A DNA stretch of 64,000 nucleotides from Flavobacterium acetivorans (GTDB lineage: Bacteria > Bacteroidota > Bacteroidia > Flavobacteriales > Flavobacteriaceae): the NCBI RefSeq assembly GCF_020911885.1, contig NZ_CP087132.1, forward strand, positions 3,472,001 to 3,536,000, written 5' to 3'. The notes beneath the pieces were generated by a model. The model worked only from the letters and a program-made list of their open reading frames with translations, searched no databases and was not told the origin of the DNA. Positions 27,315 to 37,481 of the stretch are shown one piece after another (the stretch's first letter is position 1; every line of letters starts with the position of its first letter). A program made the position numbers and the translations under genes.

Positions 27315-27863
27315 ATGAACAAAAAAACTTTCCGTAACTTACACAGGGATTTAGGTTACTTCTATATTGGACTTATTGTTTCCTTCGCTTTATCAGGTCT
27401 TATGATGAATCACAGAGAACATTGGCATCCTGAAAAATACACTATTGAGACTAAAGCGATCGAAGTACAACTTCCTGCTGAAGACGAAATCACCGAAAAA
27501 TATGTTAAAAATTTAGGAAAGGAATTAGGCATCGATGATAAATTCAGACGTCATACGATTAAAAAAGAAAACTTAAAAATCTCTTTTGAAAAACACGATG
27601 TCGAAATTGATATAAATACGGGAAAAGGAGAAGTTGTCGCTTTTTTAAAAACGCCAATCATTAGCCAAACCATGAAATTGCATAAAAGCACTTCTAATTT
27701 CTGGATTTATTATTCTGATATTTTTGCCTTGAGTTTAATTATCATCGCTCTAACTGGAACGATAATGGTAAAAGCCGGAAAGTTCAGCTTCAAGGAACGC
27801 GGCTGGAAACTGGCTTTAGCCGGAATAATTTTCCCTTTGATTTTCTTGTTTTTGTTGGGCTAA
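27315..27863 (+). CDS. PepSY-domain inner-membrane protein
   Basis: 182 residues from the ATG at 27315. An ATG at 27261 would add 18 poorly conserved residues, so the later start (MNKKTFRNLHRDLGYFYIG) is preferred. The architecture is one N-terminal membrane helix (about 14-30, FYIGLIVSFALSGLMM), a roughly 90-residue periplasmic PepSY-like segment, a second helix (DIFALSLIIIALTGTIMV) and a third at the C-terminus (GIIFPLIFLFLLG). Conserved histidines (H8 in LHRDLGY, HREHWHP, KLHKSTSNFW) suggest haem or metal binding. Proteins of this type often sit beside siderophore receptors and are proposed to reduce ferric siderophores. The location right after the receptor and before a terminator supports that role here. 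Confidence 0.85.
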   Translation: MNKKTFRNLHRDLGYFYIGLIVSFALSGLMMNHREHWHPEKYTIETKAIEVQLPAEDEITEKYVKNLGKELGIDDKFRRHTIKKENLKISFEKHDVEIDINTGKGEVVAFLKTPIISQTMKLHKSTSNFWIYYSDIFALSLIIIALTGTIMVKAGKFSFKERGWKLALAGIIFPLIFLFLLG

Positions 27864-27886
27864 AATTAAAATCTTTTACCATACAA

Positions 27887-27914
27887 AAAATCCGTGGAAA
27901 CACGGATTTTTTTT
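27887..27914 (+). terminator. Terminator of the receptor-PepSY operon
   Basis: A 10-bp perfect stem (AAAATCCGTG with CACGGATTTT), a GAAA tetraloop and eight T in a row. Confidence 0.9.
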
Positions 27915-28100
27915 GTTTATGACCTATTTTGCTATAACCCCATCGAATATAAATTTATCTTAACAGAACTTAATATTTTACTTTGAAAAACTTCTTAAAA
28001 TCTACAATAACTTTTTCGTAACTTTATGACTATCAATTAATAAAAAACATTTTTAACTTATAAACACATTACGGAAATAAATTTAAAAACGGAGTGAGAC

Positions 28101-28772
28101 ATGAAAAATTATACCGTAAAAACAAAGTCTGTAGTACATCTCACACACGATGTGCTTCGAATTGTGCTCGAAAAACCAAAAGATATTGCATTTAATCCAG
28201 GCCAGGCAACCGAAATTTCAATAAATAAAGAAGGCTGGAAAGATAAAAAACGTCCTTTCACTTTTACCTCCTTACCCAAAGACGATTTCTTGGAATTTAC
28301 CATTAAAACCTATCCCACCCACCAAGGAGTTACCAATGAATTGCTAAAACTTAAAACTGGCGATGAGCTGATTTTGCACGATGTTTTCGGAGACATCGGC
28401 TATACCGACGAAGGCATTTTTATAGCCGGTGGTGCCGGAGTCACTCCCTTTATCTCGATTTTCAGAAATCTTGAATCTCAAAATAAAATTGGAAACAATA
28501 AATTAATTTTTGCCAACAAAACCAAGCAAGACATTATTAATGAAGAGGAATTTAACCGATTACTTGGCAAAAATTTCATCAATATACTCTCAGACGAAAA
28601 TCGCAACGGCTATGATCATGGATTTATAACCGAAGATTTTTTGAAATCAAAAATTGATTCACACGCCCATAAATTTTATGTTTGCGGCCCACCGCCCATG
28701 ATGGATGCGATTATCAAACAGTTGCACAATATCAATATAGAAGACAAAGACATCGTCAAAGAAGCCTATTAA
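28101..28772 (+). CDS. Ferredoxin-NADP reductase-like flavoprotein
   Basis: 223 residues. A compact FAD/NAD(P)H oxidoreductase of the ferredoxin-reductase superfamily. The FAD-binding barrel carries RPFTFTS at 51-57, followed by GVTNELLKLKTGDEL. The pyridine-nucleotide domain has IAGGAGVTPFISIFRNL (108-124) and the C-terminal FYVCGPPPMMDAIIKQL. There is no ferredoxin domain, so electrons must pass to a separate partner, for example a flavodoxin, oxygenase or ferric chelate. It stands alone between two terminators but lies just past the siderophore uptake genes. Ferric reduction is therefore one possibility, and is an inference. Confidence 0.87.
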   Translation: MKNYTVKTKSVVHLTHDVLRIVLEKPKDIAFNPGQATEISINKEGWKDKKRPFTFTSLPKDDFLEFTIKTYPTHQGVTNELLKLKTGDELILHDVFGDIGYTDEGIFIAGGAGVTPFISIFRNLESQNKIGNNKLIFANKTKQDIINEEEFNRLLGKNFINILSDENRNGYDHGFITEDFLKSKIDSHAHKFYVCGPPPMMDAIIKQLHNINIEDKDIVKEAY

Positions 28773-28857
28773 ATAGCTACAATAAACAACATATTATTGC
28801 GAAATAGAAACCTTAAAACAACGAAAAGTTCCAAAAAACAAATACTTTTCTATAAAA

Positions 28858-28889
28858 AAATCCCATCTCAATTTTTCGAGATGGGATTT
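28858..28889 (+). terminator. Bidirectional terminator between the flavoprotein gene and valS
   Basis: A 12-bp perfect stem (AAATCCCATCTC with GAGATGGGATTT) and an 8-nt loop, between the converging genes and with A/T tracts on both sides. Confidence 0.9.
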
Positions 28890-28914
28890 GCTATTTTATA
28901 AATGAACGAAAACC

Positions 28915-31548
28915 TTACTTCAATCCAGCCAAACTGTGCTCGATAGTTTCAATTTTAGCCAAAGCATCAGCTTCCTTTTGTCTTTCGTTTGCCAAAACTT
29001 TCTCCGGCGCACCATTTACAAATTTTTCATTAGACAATTTATTTTGAACTGATTTCAAGAATCCTTGTGTATAAACCAACTCAGCTGTCAACTTTTCAAT
29101 TTCTGCCGCAACATCAATGTTTCCTGTAATTGGGATGAAATATTCATTCGATTTTACACGGAAAGACAAGGCACCATCCACTTTATCCGAAACATATTCC
29201 AATGAAGTAATATTCCCTAATTTAGTTACGACAGCATCAAAATAAGTCGACGCTTTATCGTTATTGATTGCTTTCAATTCAATCGCATCTTTAAACGGAA
29301 TATTCTTGTCTTTACGAATCGTTCTGATTCCTGAAATTACTTCGATTGTGTTTTCAAAATCAGCTATTAAATCAGCATTAAATGGTTTCATTTCTGGCCA
29401 AGTAGAAACAATCAAAGCTTCTTCTGGAGTTCTTTCGGCTAATAATTGCCAAATTTCCTCAGTCAAAAATGGCATAAACGGATGTAACAATTTCATATTG
29501 TTCTCCAGCATTTCTATCGCTTTCGCAAAAGTCAGACTGTCAATTGGCTGTTGGTAAGCCGGTTTTATCATTTCAAGGAACCAAGAACAGAAATCATCCC
29601 AAACCAATTTATAAATAGCCATCAAGGCATCTGAAATTCTGTATTTTTCGAAATTATCTTCGATTTCCAAAAGCGTTTGTTGCAACTTCGCCTCATACCA
29701 CTCAATGGCTACTTTTGAAGATTCCGGTTGTGCAATTGCATCCGACACTTCCCAACCTTTGATCAGTTTAAAAGCATTCCAAATTTTATTGGTAAAGCCT
29801 TTTCCTTGGTTACACAATTCCTCATCAAACATAATGTCATTTCCAGCAGAAGCACTCAAAAGCAAACCTACACGAACACCATCAGCACCAAATTTCTCTA
29901 TTAAATCCAAAGGATCTGGTGAATTTCCCAACGATTTAGACATTTTGCGTCTTTGTTTGTCACGAACCAAACCAGTGAGGTATACATTTGTAAATGGTTT
30001 TTTACCTGTATATTCATAACCGGCAATGATCATTCTGGCCACCCAGAAAAACAAAATATCCGGACCGGTAACCAAATCATTTGTTGGGTAATAATATTTA
30101 AAATCTTCACTTTCAGGATCCATAATTCCACCAAAAACAGACATTGGCCACAACCAAGAAGAAAACCAGGTATCCAAAGCATCAGCATCTTGTTTTAAAT
30201 CTTTTATTTCAAGTTTAAAGTTTAAAGTTTTCTCTTGTGCTAACTTCAATGCTTCTTCAATAGTTTCAGCCACTACAAAATCTTCTTTCCCGTCACCATA
30301 GAAATAAGCCGGAATTTGCTGTCCCCACCATAATTGACGGGAAATATTCCAATCGCGAATATTATTCAACCAATGCGCATAAGTATTCTCGAAACGTTTT
30401 GGGTGTAATTTAATATCACCATCAACCAAAACGGATTGGATTGCCGGCTTAACTAAATCTTCCATTTTCAAGAACCATTGATCTGATAAACGAGGTTCAA
30501 TTACCGCTTTGGTCCTTTCAGAAGTTCCTACTTTATTTAGGTGAATTTCAGTTTTTGCCAAAGCGCCATTTTCTTCTAATTCTTTGGCTATTTCTTCACG
30601 AACTACAAAACGGTCTTTTCCTTGATAATGCAAACCAAAACTGTTCATTGTTGCATCTTCATTGAAAATATCAACGATTTCCAAATTGTGTTTTTCGCCA
30701 AGTGTTTTATCGTTCATATCGTGAGCCGGAGTCACTTTCAAACATCCAGTTCCAAATTCAATATCCACATATTCATCTTCGATAATTGGAATCACGCGAC
30801 CACAAATAGGCACAATCGCTTTCTTGCCTTTCAAGTGAGTAAAACGTTCATCATTTGGATTAATACAAATCGCAGTATCTCCAAAAATAGTTTCCGGACG
30901 TGTTGTGGCCACAGTAAGAAACTCTTCGCTTCCTTCTATTTTGTATTTCAGGAAATACAATTTTCCTTGTTGTTCTTCATAAATTACTTCCTCGTCAGAC
31001 AAAGTAGTTTTGGCTTCCGGATCCCAGTTTACCATTCGATACCCACGATAAATCAAACCTTTGTTATACAAATCAACAAAAGAGCGAATTACAGAAGCTG
31101 ACATATCTGGATCCATGGTAAACTTAGTTCGTTCCCAGTCACAAGAAGCACCTAGTTTTTTTAACTGATCTAAAATTACACCGCCATATTTATCTGTCCA
31201 ATCCCAAGCATGTTTTAAAAACTCTTCGCGTGTCAAATCGTTTTTATTGATTCCTTCGGCTTTCAATTTGGCTACCACTTTTGCTTCTGTTGCAATCGAA
31301 GCGTGATCTGTACCAGGAACCCAGCAGGCGTTGAAACCTTTTAGACGCGCTCTTCTAATCAAGACATCTTGAATGGTATTGTTCAACATATGCCCCATGT
31401 GTAAAACTCCAGTGACATTAGGAGGAGGAATTACAATGGTATAAGGAGTTCTATGATCTGGCTCCGAATGAAAATAATTGTTTTTCATCCAGTAATCGTA
31501 CCATTTATCTTCAGTAGTCTTGGCGTCAAATTGTGCAGGAATAGTCAT
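28915..31548 (-). CDS. valS: Valyl-tRNA synthetase
   Basis: 877 residues from the ATG at 31548 (MTIPAQFDAKTTEDKWYDYW). The ATG at 31593 would add 15 residues not expected for the family. This is a class I synthetase that charges tRNA-Val, with an editing domain that removes mischarged threonine. The HIGH motif is HMGH at 50-53 in PPPNVTGVLHMGHMLN and the KMSKS motif is in RRKMSKSLGNSPDPL. The editing insertion includes the GTGCLKVTPAHDMND motif, and a coiled-coil C-terminal arm (IEKLTAELVYTQGFLKSVQNKL) is typical of ValS. The length matches other Bacteroidota ValS. It is a single-gene transcript ending at the hairpin at 28858-28889. Confidence 0.97.
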   Translation of the reverse strand: MTIPAQFDAKTTEDKWYDYWMKNNYFHSEPDHRTPYTIVIPPPNVTGVLHMGHMLNNTIQDVLIRRARLKGFNACWVPGTDHASIATEAKVVAKLKAEGINKNDLTREEFLKHAWDWTDKYGGVILDQLKKLGASCDWERTKFTMDPDMSASVIRSFVDLYNKGLIYRGYRMVNWDPEAKTTLSDEEVIYEEQQGKLYFLKYKIEGSEEFLTVATTRPETIFGDTAICINPNDERFTHLKGKKAIVPICGRVIPIIEDEYVDIEFGTGCLKVTPAHDMNDKTLGEKHNLEIVDIFNEDATMNSFGLHYQGKDRFVVREEIAKELEENGALAKTEIHLNKVGTSERTKAVIEPRLSDQWFLKMEDLVKPAIQSVLVDGDIKLHPKRFENTYAHWLNNIRDWNISRQLWWGQQIPAYFYGDGKEDFVVAETIEEALKLAQEKTLNFKLEIKDLKQDADALDTWFSSWLWPMSVFGGIMDPESEDFKYYYPTNDLVTGPDILFFWVARMIIAGYEYTGKKPFTNVYLTGLVRDKQRRKMSKSLGNSPDPLDLIEKFGADGVRVGLLLSASAGNDIMFDEELCNQGKGFTNKIWNAFKLIKGWEVSDAIAQPESSKVAIEWYEAKLQQTLLEIEDNFEKYRISDALMAIYKLVWDDFCSWFLEMIKPAYQQPIDSLTFAKAIEMLENNMKLLHPFMPFLTEEIWQLLAERTPEEALIVSTWPEMKPFNADLIADFENTIEVISGIRTIRKDKNIPFKDAIELKAINNDKASTYFDAVVTKLGNITSLEYVSDKVDGALSFRVKSNEYFIPITGNIDVAAEIEKLTAELVYTQGFLKSVQNKLSNEKFVNGAPEKVLANERQKEADALAKIETIEHSLAGLK

Positions 31549-31724
31549 TTTATAGTGGATTCGTTTAATCGTTAATTTGGTGTCCTTTTTCATCTTTCAA
31601 TACAATGATTACCAGCGAAATAAATGCATAAAAAAGCTCTAAATCTTACTTTGGTCTAATTATTGTAAATCATATAGGCAACAAAAGTAAATAATTAAGT
31701 AGACTATAAAAAGGGAAATAAAAA

Positions 31725-31755
31725 TTTGTGTACTAATTAAAAGAAAGTATATTTA
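31725..31755 (+). promoter_or_regulatory. Promoter of the DUF1573 gene
   Basis: TTTG (31725-31728), a 19-bp spacer, then TATATTTA (31748-31755). Only the last base of the -7 element differs from consensus. The start codon is 22 nt downstream. Confidence 0.6.
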
Positions 31756-31777
31756 CTTTTAATAAATAAAACTAAAA

Positions 31778-32170
31778 ATGAGAAAAATAGCCACATTATT
31801 AGCAATCGTGCTCTTTAGCAGTATCGGATTTGCCCAAAAAGGTGCTAAAATTGAATTTAAGGTACAAAATAATACTATCGATTATGGAAAAATAAGTAAA
31901 GGCAGTGACAACGGGATTCGGGCTTTTGAATTTACCAATACCGGTGATGCTCCATTAATCATTGTTTCCGTGCAATCAACATCAAATTTGACCATCCTTT
32001 CCGCACCGAAAGATTCTATCTTACCTGGAAAAACGGCCAAAATTGAAATTAAATACAATATGTCGGCTCCTGGACCAATCCGTAAAACAATTACTGTGGA
32101 ATCTAATGCTATAAATTATGAGGAAGGCCGAATCCCCTTAAAGATTAAAGGGGAAATAATTGCCAATTAA
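31778..32170 (+). CDS. Secreted DUF1573 protein
   Basis: 130 residues. A cleavable signal peptide (MRKIATLLAIVLFSSIGFAQ) precedes a single immunoglobulin-like DUF1573 domain: FKVQNNTIDYGKISKGSDNGIRAFEFTNTGDAPLIIVSVQ, then SILPGKTAKIEIKYN and GPIRKTITVESNA. Such domains are frequent in Bacteroidota envelope proteins and may mediate protein-protein contacts; no enzyme activity is implied. It has a near-consensus promoter and a strong terminator directly behind it, so it is monocistronic. Confidence 0.9.
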   Translation: MRKIATLLAIVLFSSIGFAQKGAKIEFKVQNNTIDYGKISKGSDNGIRAFEFTNTGDAPLIIVSVQSTSNLTILSAPKDSILPGKTAKIEIKYNMSAPGPIRKTITVESNAINYEEGRIPLKIKGEIIAN

Positions 32171-32186
32171 AATGCTCAATACACCT

Positions 32187-32228
32187 AAAATCGCTTCTTG
32201 AATCTTTTTTCAAGAAGCGATTTTTTTT
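32187..32228 (+). terminator. Strong bidirectional terminator after the DUF1573 gene
   Basis: A 14-bp perfect stem (AAAATCGCTTCTTG with CAAGAAGCGATTTT) and a 10-nt loop followed by a T-run. The convergent protease gene ends 2 bp beyond. Confidence 0.92.
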
Positions 32229-32229
32229 A

Positions 32230-33558
32230 TCATAGAATATCAATAAGTTGAAACTTGAACACATACGATTTTCCATTTCTTTCTATTTCTAAAGTTATCC
32301 ACTTATTATCCTCAGACCTCAATAACATATTGATTTGTTGCAAGGTATACTTATAAGCTGGGCTTTTATTAATAGAAATTATAATATCTCCTTTTTGCAA
32401 ACCGCTAATTTCTGCTGGCGATTCTTTTCGAATATTTGCAATTTCAAAAACAGGTTTTAGATCAAATTTGTACTTAAATTCCGAAGCATTACTATCCTCT
32501 TTGTCTTCGCTCCCGTTCATGAAAATTTTAGTCGTATTGAGACGCACTGTCTCTTTGACCCACTGCATACCCACATGGCTAATTTCAACTCCACTTTTGT
32601 TATAATGAAAAGGAGAATAAAATTCCTTGTTTTTTTTCAAATACATAAATCCATTAGAATAGTCAAAAACAATTAAGAATCTTTTTAAAATTTCACCTCC
32701 CACTGAACCCAACCGTTCAGAAACCATCGTAACATGTTTTATGGAGCTGGAATCCGGAAAAGCGGCAATAGGTTTGGCAAATTTAAAATCAGCCATAGTA
32801 AATTCTGAAATTCGCGCTCTTTTGCCCAATACATCTCCGCTAAAACCTTTACCTAAGTAGTCTTCAAAATTTTTCTTGGGAACCTTTATCTTATCCGAAA
32901 TCTTTTGAAAAAGCCAAATCGCATCACTGTTCCCAATATCGATTAGTAATTTGGCCGCAATAGGAACCGAATCTATCACCATCGTGGTTTTTATATACGG
33001 CTTTGCCTTTTCGATAGAAATTGAGCTCTTTATAGAATTCTTCTCAATTTTTCTTCTGTTTTTCGGATTGTCTTTATAAACGATGAGTTGCTTCTTCACA
33101 TAATCGATTGAAACCAGATTATGTTTTAAAAAAGAATAACCAATAATCCCATTTACGGGAATCCCTACATGAGACGATAAATTAAAACTGGGGTCCAAAA
33201 TAATATACAAGAGATGCTGTTTTGACTCCATTCCTTTAACTTCGACCAGATTCCCTTCCGATTTCAAGCCTTCAACGGCATCTTCGCTTCCCAAACCGCG
33301 CAGGCTTATTTTTTCAGTATTTTTAAGACTCACCGCGCTTTTCTCTTCCAAACTGAATAAAATAGTTTCCTGTACACCTGAGTCCAGCAAAACCGTCAAC
33401 TGAGTCCCATTTACTTTTATAGGAATAAAAATCAAATTATTAATCAATTGAAAAGGGATCTTTACTTTATCAATTCCGTTTTTAAATTGAAATTCATCCT
33501 GAGCCGAAGCAGGCAAGACGGCAACTAAGACAAAGAAAAGCAAGATCAATTTTCTCAT
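32230..33558 (-). CDS. Secreted aspartyl protease family protein with C-terminal PDZ domain
   Basis: 442 residues. A signal peptide (MRKLILLFFVLVAVLPASAQ) is followed by two retropepsin-like halves. The first has the canonical D59-S-G in VLLDSGVQETILF. The second reads D207-I-G in LLIDIGNSDAIWLF, with Ile in place of the usual Thr/Ser, so second-site catalysis is uncertain. A PDZ domain occupies about 365-440 (ESPAEISGLQKGDIIISINKSPAYKYTLQQINMLLR). This aspartyl-protease plus PDZ architecture is common in Bacteroidota envelopes; substrates are unknown. It is probably periplasmic and monocistronic. Confidence 0.87.
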   Translation of the reverse strand: MRKLILLFFVLVAVLPASAQDEFQFKNGIDKVKIPFQLINNLIFIPIKVNGTQLTVLLDSGVQETILFSLEEKSAVSLKNTEKISLRGLGSEDAVEGLKSEGNLVEVKGMESKQHLLYIILDPSFNLSSHVGIPVNGIIGYSFLKHNLVSIDYVKKQLIVYKDNPKNRRKIEKNSIKSSISIEKAKPYIKTTMVIDSVPIAAKLLIDIGNSDAIWLFQKISDKIKVPKKNFEDYLGKGFSGDVLGKRARISEFTMADFKFAKPIAAFPDSSSIKHVTMVSERLGSVGGEILKRFLIVFDYSNGFMYLKKNKEFYSPFHYNKSGVEISHVGMQWVKETVRLNTTKIFMNGSEDKEDSNASEFKYKFDLKPVFEIANIRKESPAEISGLQKGDIIISINKSPAYKYTLQQINMLLRSEDNKWITLEIERNGKSYVFKFQLIDIL

Positions 33559-33686
33559 ATAGAATCGTTTTTTATAAAATTACTAAAATTCCTTCTTTAT
33601 AATACACAATCGACAATAAATATCCTTTTTAACGGTATTAATTTCGAAAAAAAATTGCAAATTTGCAGACCAAATATTTTAAAATC

Positions 33687-34880
33687 ATGCCAAAAATATC
33701 CAATAAAGGCAAACAAATGCCTGAGTCTCCTATTCGTAAATTAGTTCCTTATTCGGAAATTGCCAAGAAAAAAGGACATAAAGTATACCATTTGAACATT
33801 GGTCAACCCGACATAAAGACGCCGGAAGTAGCCATGAATGCCGTAAAGAATTTTGACATAAAAGTATTAGAATACAGTCATTCGGCTGGTTTTGAAAGCT
33901 ACAGGACTAAACTATCCCAGTTCTATAAAAATCAGGGATTGCCAATCAATGTAGAAGATATTATTATCACAACAGGTGGCTCTGAAGCCTTGCTTTTTGC
34001 TATGGGAAGCACCATGGATCAAGGTGATGAGATCATTATTCCTGAACCATTTTATGCGAACTACAATGGTTTTTCGACTGCTTCTGGCGTAAAAGTAGTA
34101 CCTGTTATTTCTTCTATCGAAACTGGTTTTGCCTTACCTCCAATAGCTGATTTTGAAAAACTAATTACACCAAAAACTAAAGCAATCCTTATTTGTAATC
34201 CAGGAAACCCAACCGGTTATTTGTATTCTAAAGAGGAAATCATGCAATTAGCCGATTTGGTAAAAAAACATGATTTGTTTTTAATTGCTGATGAAGTTTA
34301 CAGAGAATTCACCTATGATGGTGACATCCATTATTCAGTGATGAATATCCCGGGACTTGAGGAAAATGCTATTATGATTGACTCTGTTTCAAAAAGATAC
34401 AGTATGTGTGGAGCCAGAATTGGTTGTATTGTTTCAAAAAACAAGGAACTTATGGCTACGGCAATGAAATTTGCTCAAGCAAGATTAAGTCCGCCTACCT
34501 TTGCTCAAGTAGCAAGCGAGGCTGCTCTAGACACTCCTCAAAGCTATTTTGACGAAGTAATTACTGAGTACAAAGATCGCAGAGATACGCTTATTGCTGA
34601 ATTAAATAAGATAGAAGGCGTAAAAGTAGCCACACCAAAAGGAGCCTTTTACTGCATTGCTGAACTTCCAATTGAGAATGCAGATGATTTTGCACAATGG
34701 CTTTTGGAAAGTTATGATTTCAACGGTGAAACCGTTATGGTAGCTCCTGCGGCAGGTTTCTATTCTACGCCTGGTGTAGGTTTAAACCAAGTCCGAATTG
34801 CTTACGTATTGAAAAAAGAAGATCTTATCAGTGCGGTTCATATTTTGAAAGAAGCTATTGTTGCTTATAATTCGAAATAA
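33687..34880 (+). CDS. PLP-dependent class I aminotransferase, aspartate aminotransferase-like
   Basis: 397 residues from the ATG at 33687 (MPKISNKGKQMPESPIRKL); the TTG at 33663 would add eight residues and lies too near the promoter region. Fold type I aminotransferase. The PLP lysine is K236 in DSVSKRYSMCGARIGC, with the cofactor contacts NPGNPTG and LIADEVYREF ahead of it and the substrate-carboxylate arginine in NQVRIAYV near the C-terminus. Best described as aspartate/aromatic aminotransferase family; the exact amino-acid preference cannot be fixed from sequence. It is monocistronic, with a terminator about 90 bp beyond the stop. Confidence 0.92.
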   Translation: MPKISNKGKQMPESPIRKLVPYSEIAKKKGHKVYHLNIGQPDIKTPEVAMNAVKNFDIKVLEYSHSAGFESYRTKLSQFYKNQGLPINVEDIIITTGGSEALLFAMGSTMDQGDEIIIPEPFYANYNGFSTASGVKVVPVISSIETGFALPPIADFEKLITPKTKAILICNPGNPTGYLYSKEEIMQLADLVKKHDLFLIADEVYREFTYDGDIHYSVMNIPGLEENAIMIDSVSKRYSMCGARIGCIVSKNKELMATAMKFAQARLSPPTFAQVASEAALDTPQSYFDEVITEYKDRRDTLIAELNKIEGVKVATPKGAFYCIAELPIENADDFAQWLLESYDFNGETVMVAPAAGFYSTPGVGLNQVRIAYVLKKEDLISAVHILKEAIVAYNSK

Positions 34881-34972
34881 TTTACACATTAGAAACAAAA
34901 TTGTCAATCTAAAAAAGTGGTTCATCAAAAAACGAAGCTTTTTAAGTGAGAAAGCAATAATTAAATACTTAT

Positions 34973-35011
34973 AACAAAGGCAATAACAATTCTAACGTTA
35001 TTGCCTTTGTT
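34973..35011 (+). terminator. Terminator of the aminotransferase gene
   Basis: A 15-bp perfect stem (AACAAAGGCAATAAC with GTTATTGCCTTTGTT) and a 9-nt loop, followed by CTTTTT. Confidence 0.9.
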
Positions 35012-35144
35012 CTTTTTGATAAAATTTCCCGTTTAAACAGCAGCAAAAAGAGATGATTAATTATTAAAAGCGATAGAAATTCTTTGGTTTTTATTAATTA
35101 TCTTTACCGCTTAAATTATTATACCCACTATAACGTAACTTTTA

Positions 35145-35816
35145 ATGATAAATAGAGAAGAATCACATGACGAAATAGGAGACAATCATATTGGTTCATG
35201 CGCACAAAATCCATTAAGAAAAGACGCTTTTGATCTTTCAGACGATGAAAAAATAGAAAGCATAAAAAAAGATGTCAAAAACATTCTGCTTACCCTTGGA
35301 ATGGATTTGACAGACGACAGCATGAAAGGAACACCTAATCGTGTTGCTAAAATGTTTGTAAAGGAAATTTTTGGCGGCCTAAATCCGGATCGAAAACCAA
35401 AAGCATCCACATTTGATAATAATTACAAATACGGCGAAATGTTAGTTGAAAAGAACATTATCGTCTATTCTACTTGTGAGCATCATTTATTACCAATCAT
35501 AGGAAGAGCTCATGTGGCTTATATTTCTAATGGAACCGTGATTGGACTTTCTAAAATGAATCGAATTGTTGAGTATTACTCCAAAAGACCTCAAGTACAA
35601 GAACGATTGACAATGCAAATTGTTCAAGAACTACAAAATGCTTTAGGAACAGAAGATGTTGCTTGTGTTATCGACGCAAAACACCTTTGTGTCAATTCAA
35701 GAGGAATCAGCGATATTGAAAGCAGTACGGTAACCTCTGAATTTGGCGGTAAATTTAAAGAAGCCCAAGCTCGACGAGAATTTTTGGATTATATCAAATT
35801 AGAAACAAAATTCTAG
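35145..35816 (+). CDS. folE: GTP cyclohydrolase I
   Basis: 223 residues, equal to the usual length. It converts GTP to 7,8-dihydroneopterin triphosphate, the first step of tetrahydrofolate (and tetrahydropterin) synthesis. The zinc ligands are C111 and H114 in YSTCEHHLLP and C182 in AKHLCVNSRG, matching E. coli C110, H113 and C181. The motif GLSKMNRIVEYYSKRPQVQERLT is also present. The N-terminal 35 residues are variable. It is followed by cysS with a 147-bp gap and no terminator between, so some read-through is possible. Confidence 0.97.
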   Translation: MINREESHDEIGDNHIGSCAQNPLRKDAFDLSDDEKIESIKKDVKNILLTLGMDLTDDSMKGTPNRVAKMFVKEIFGGLNPDRKPKASTFDNNYKYGEMLVEKNIIVYSTCEHHLLPIIGRAHVAYISNGTVIGLSKMNRIVEYYSKRPQVQERLTMQIVQELQNALGTEDVACVIDAKHLCVNSRGISDIESSTVTSEFGGKFKEAQARREFLDYIKLETKF

Positions 35817-35963
35817 AAGGTTCATCAAAAAAAAACAGCTCATTCCCTTGTCCTGATTGATGTAAAAATCCATTTTATCTTTATTAAAGAAAAGATTGAA
35901 ACACAAAGCAGGACATTAACAAAACGAACTGAAGAAGTAAATAGCTCCTAAAAAAAACATAAA

Positions 35964-37442
35964 ATGCCATTATACAATAATCAGACTCTAAAAATATACA
36001 ATTCTCTTTCAGGAGAAAAAGAAACTTTTGTACCTATTCATGAAGGCAATATTGGTATGTATGTTTGCGGGCCAACGGTTTACAGCAATGTTCACCTTGG
36101 GAATGTGAGAACTTTCATGTCATTTGATGTTATTTTTAGGTATTTGTTGCATTTGGGCTATAAAGTGCGCTATGTTCGAAACATTACTGACGTAGGTCAT
36201 ATTGTAGATGATGTGGATGAAGGAGAAGATAAAATTGCCAAAAAAGCCAGATTGGAACAACTGGAACCTATGGAAGTAGTACAACGCTATACCGTTGATT
36301 TTCACGAAATCCTAAAAGCATTTAACTTTTTACCTCCCAGTATCGAGCCTACAGCTACTGGGCATATTATTGAACAAATTGAGATCATCAAAAAAATTAT
36401 CGACAAAGGCATTGGTTATGAAGCCAATGGTTCTGTTTATTTTGATGTGGTGAAATTCAATGAGACCAATCATTATGGCAAGCTAAGCGGGCGAAACATT
36501 GAAGACATGCTTGCCAATACCCGCGATCTTGATGGTCAATCAGACAAAAGAAATCCTCAGGATTTTGCTCTATGGAAAAAAGCCGAGCCGCAACACATTA
36601 TGCGATGGCCATCACCTTGGAGCGATGGATTCCCGGGTTGGCATTTGGAATGTACAGCCATGAGCACCAAATATCTTGGAAATCATTTTGATATTCACGG
36701 TGGCGGAATGGACTTAAAATTTCCACATCATGAATGTGAAATTGCTCAAAATGAAGCTTGCACAGGACAAACTCCAGTGAATTATTGGATGCATGCCAAT
36801 ATGCTTACCTTAAACGGTAAAAAGATGGCAAAATCTACCGGAAACAATATCCTGCCAAGAGAAATTCTAACCGGAGAAAATACGATTTTAAGTAAAGCAT
36901 TTTCTGCATCTGTAGCTCGATTCTTCATGCTACAGGCGCATTACAGAAGCATTCTTGATTTTTCGGATGATGCCATTGTAGCAGCCGAAAAAGGATACAA
37001 AAGATTGATGGAAGCAATGGATGTATTGAAACAAATCAATCCAAGTGCTAAAAGCTCACTAGACATCGCTGCCTGGAAACAGGCTTGCTATGATGCCATG
37101 AACGACGACTTCAACTCCCCTATTTTAATCGCTCAATTATTTGAAGGCGTTCGATTTGTTAATCTATTAAATGACGGTAAAGAAAGTCTGAATGCAATTG
37201 ATCTGGAAACATTCTCAGCAGCAATGCACGCTTTTGTGTTTGATGTTTTAGGATTAGAAGACGAAAAGGTTGCTGACAATAGTAATGATAAACTAGAAGG
37301 AACTATAAATATGCTTATTGGCATGCGAAATCAAGCGAGAGCCGATAAGAATTTTGCTCTTTCTGACCAAATCAGAGATCAATTGATCGCTTTAGGAATC
37401 CAATTGAAAGATGGTAAAGAAGGCACTTCATTTAGCATATAA
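35964..37442 (+). CDS. cysS: Cysteinyl-tRNA synthetase
   Basis: 492 residues. Class I synthetase that charges tRNA-Cys. The HIGH-equivalent HLGN is at 44-47 in [20 protein letters not shown], with zinc ligand C35. The zinc-site segment [10 protein letters not shown] and the [18 protein letters not shown] block are intact, as is KMAKS in [13 protein letters not shown]. The length is normal. It heads a same-strand run with yidD (39-bp gap) and lgt (65-bp gap), so the three may be cotranscribed up to the terminator at 38778-38807. Confidence 0.97.
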   Translation: MPLYNNQTLKIYNSLSGEKETFVPIHEGNIGMYVCGPTVYSNVHLGNVRTFMSFDVIFRYLLHLGYKVRYVRNITDVGHIVDDVDEGEDKIAKKARLEQLEPMEVVQRYTVDFHEILKAFNFLPPSIEPTATGHIIEQIEIIKKIIDKGIGYEANGSVYFDVVKFNETNHYGKLSGRNIEDMLANTRDLDGQSDKRNPQDFALWKKAEPQHIMRWPSPWSDGFPGWHLECTAMSTKYLGNHFDIHGGGMDLKFPHHECEIAQNEACTGQTPVNYWMHANMLTLNGKKMAKSTGNNILPREILTGENTILSKAFSASVARFFMLQAHYRSILDFSDDAIVAAEKGYKRLMEAMDVLKQINPSAKSSLDIAAWKQACYDAMNDDFNSPILIAQLFEGVRFVNLLNDGKESLNAIDLETFSAAMHAFVFDVLGLEDEKVADNSNDKLEGTINMLIGMRNQARADKNFALSDQIRDQLIALGIQLKDGKEGTSFSI

Positions 37443-37481
37443 ATAGAATGCAATAACAAAGTGGAAAATCCAAATTGAAAA

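Noticed and set aside
30622..31101. 159-codon frame opposite valS
   Set aside because: It is antisense to the conserved ValS catalytic and editing region and has no domain of its own.
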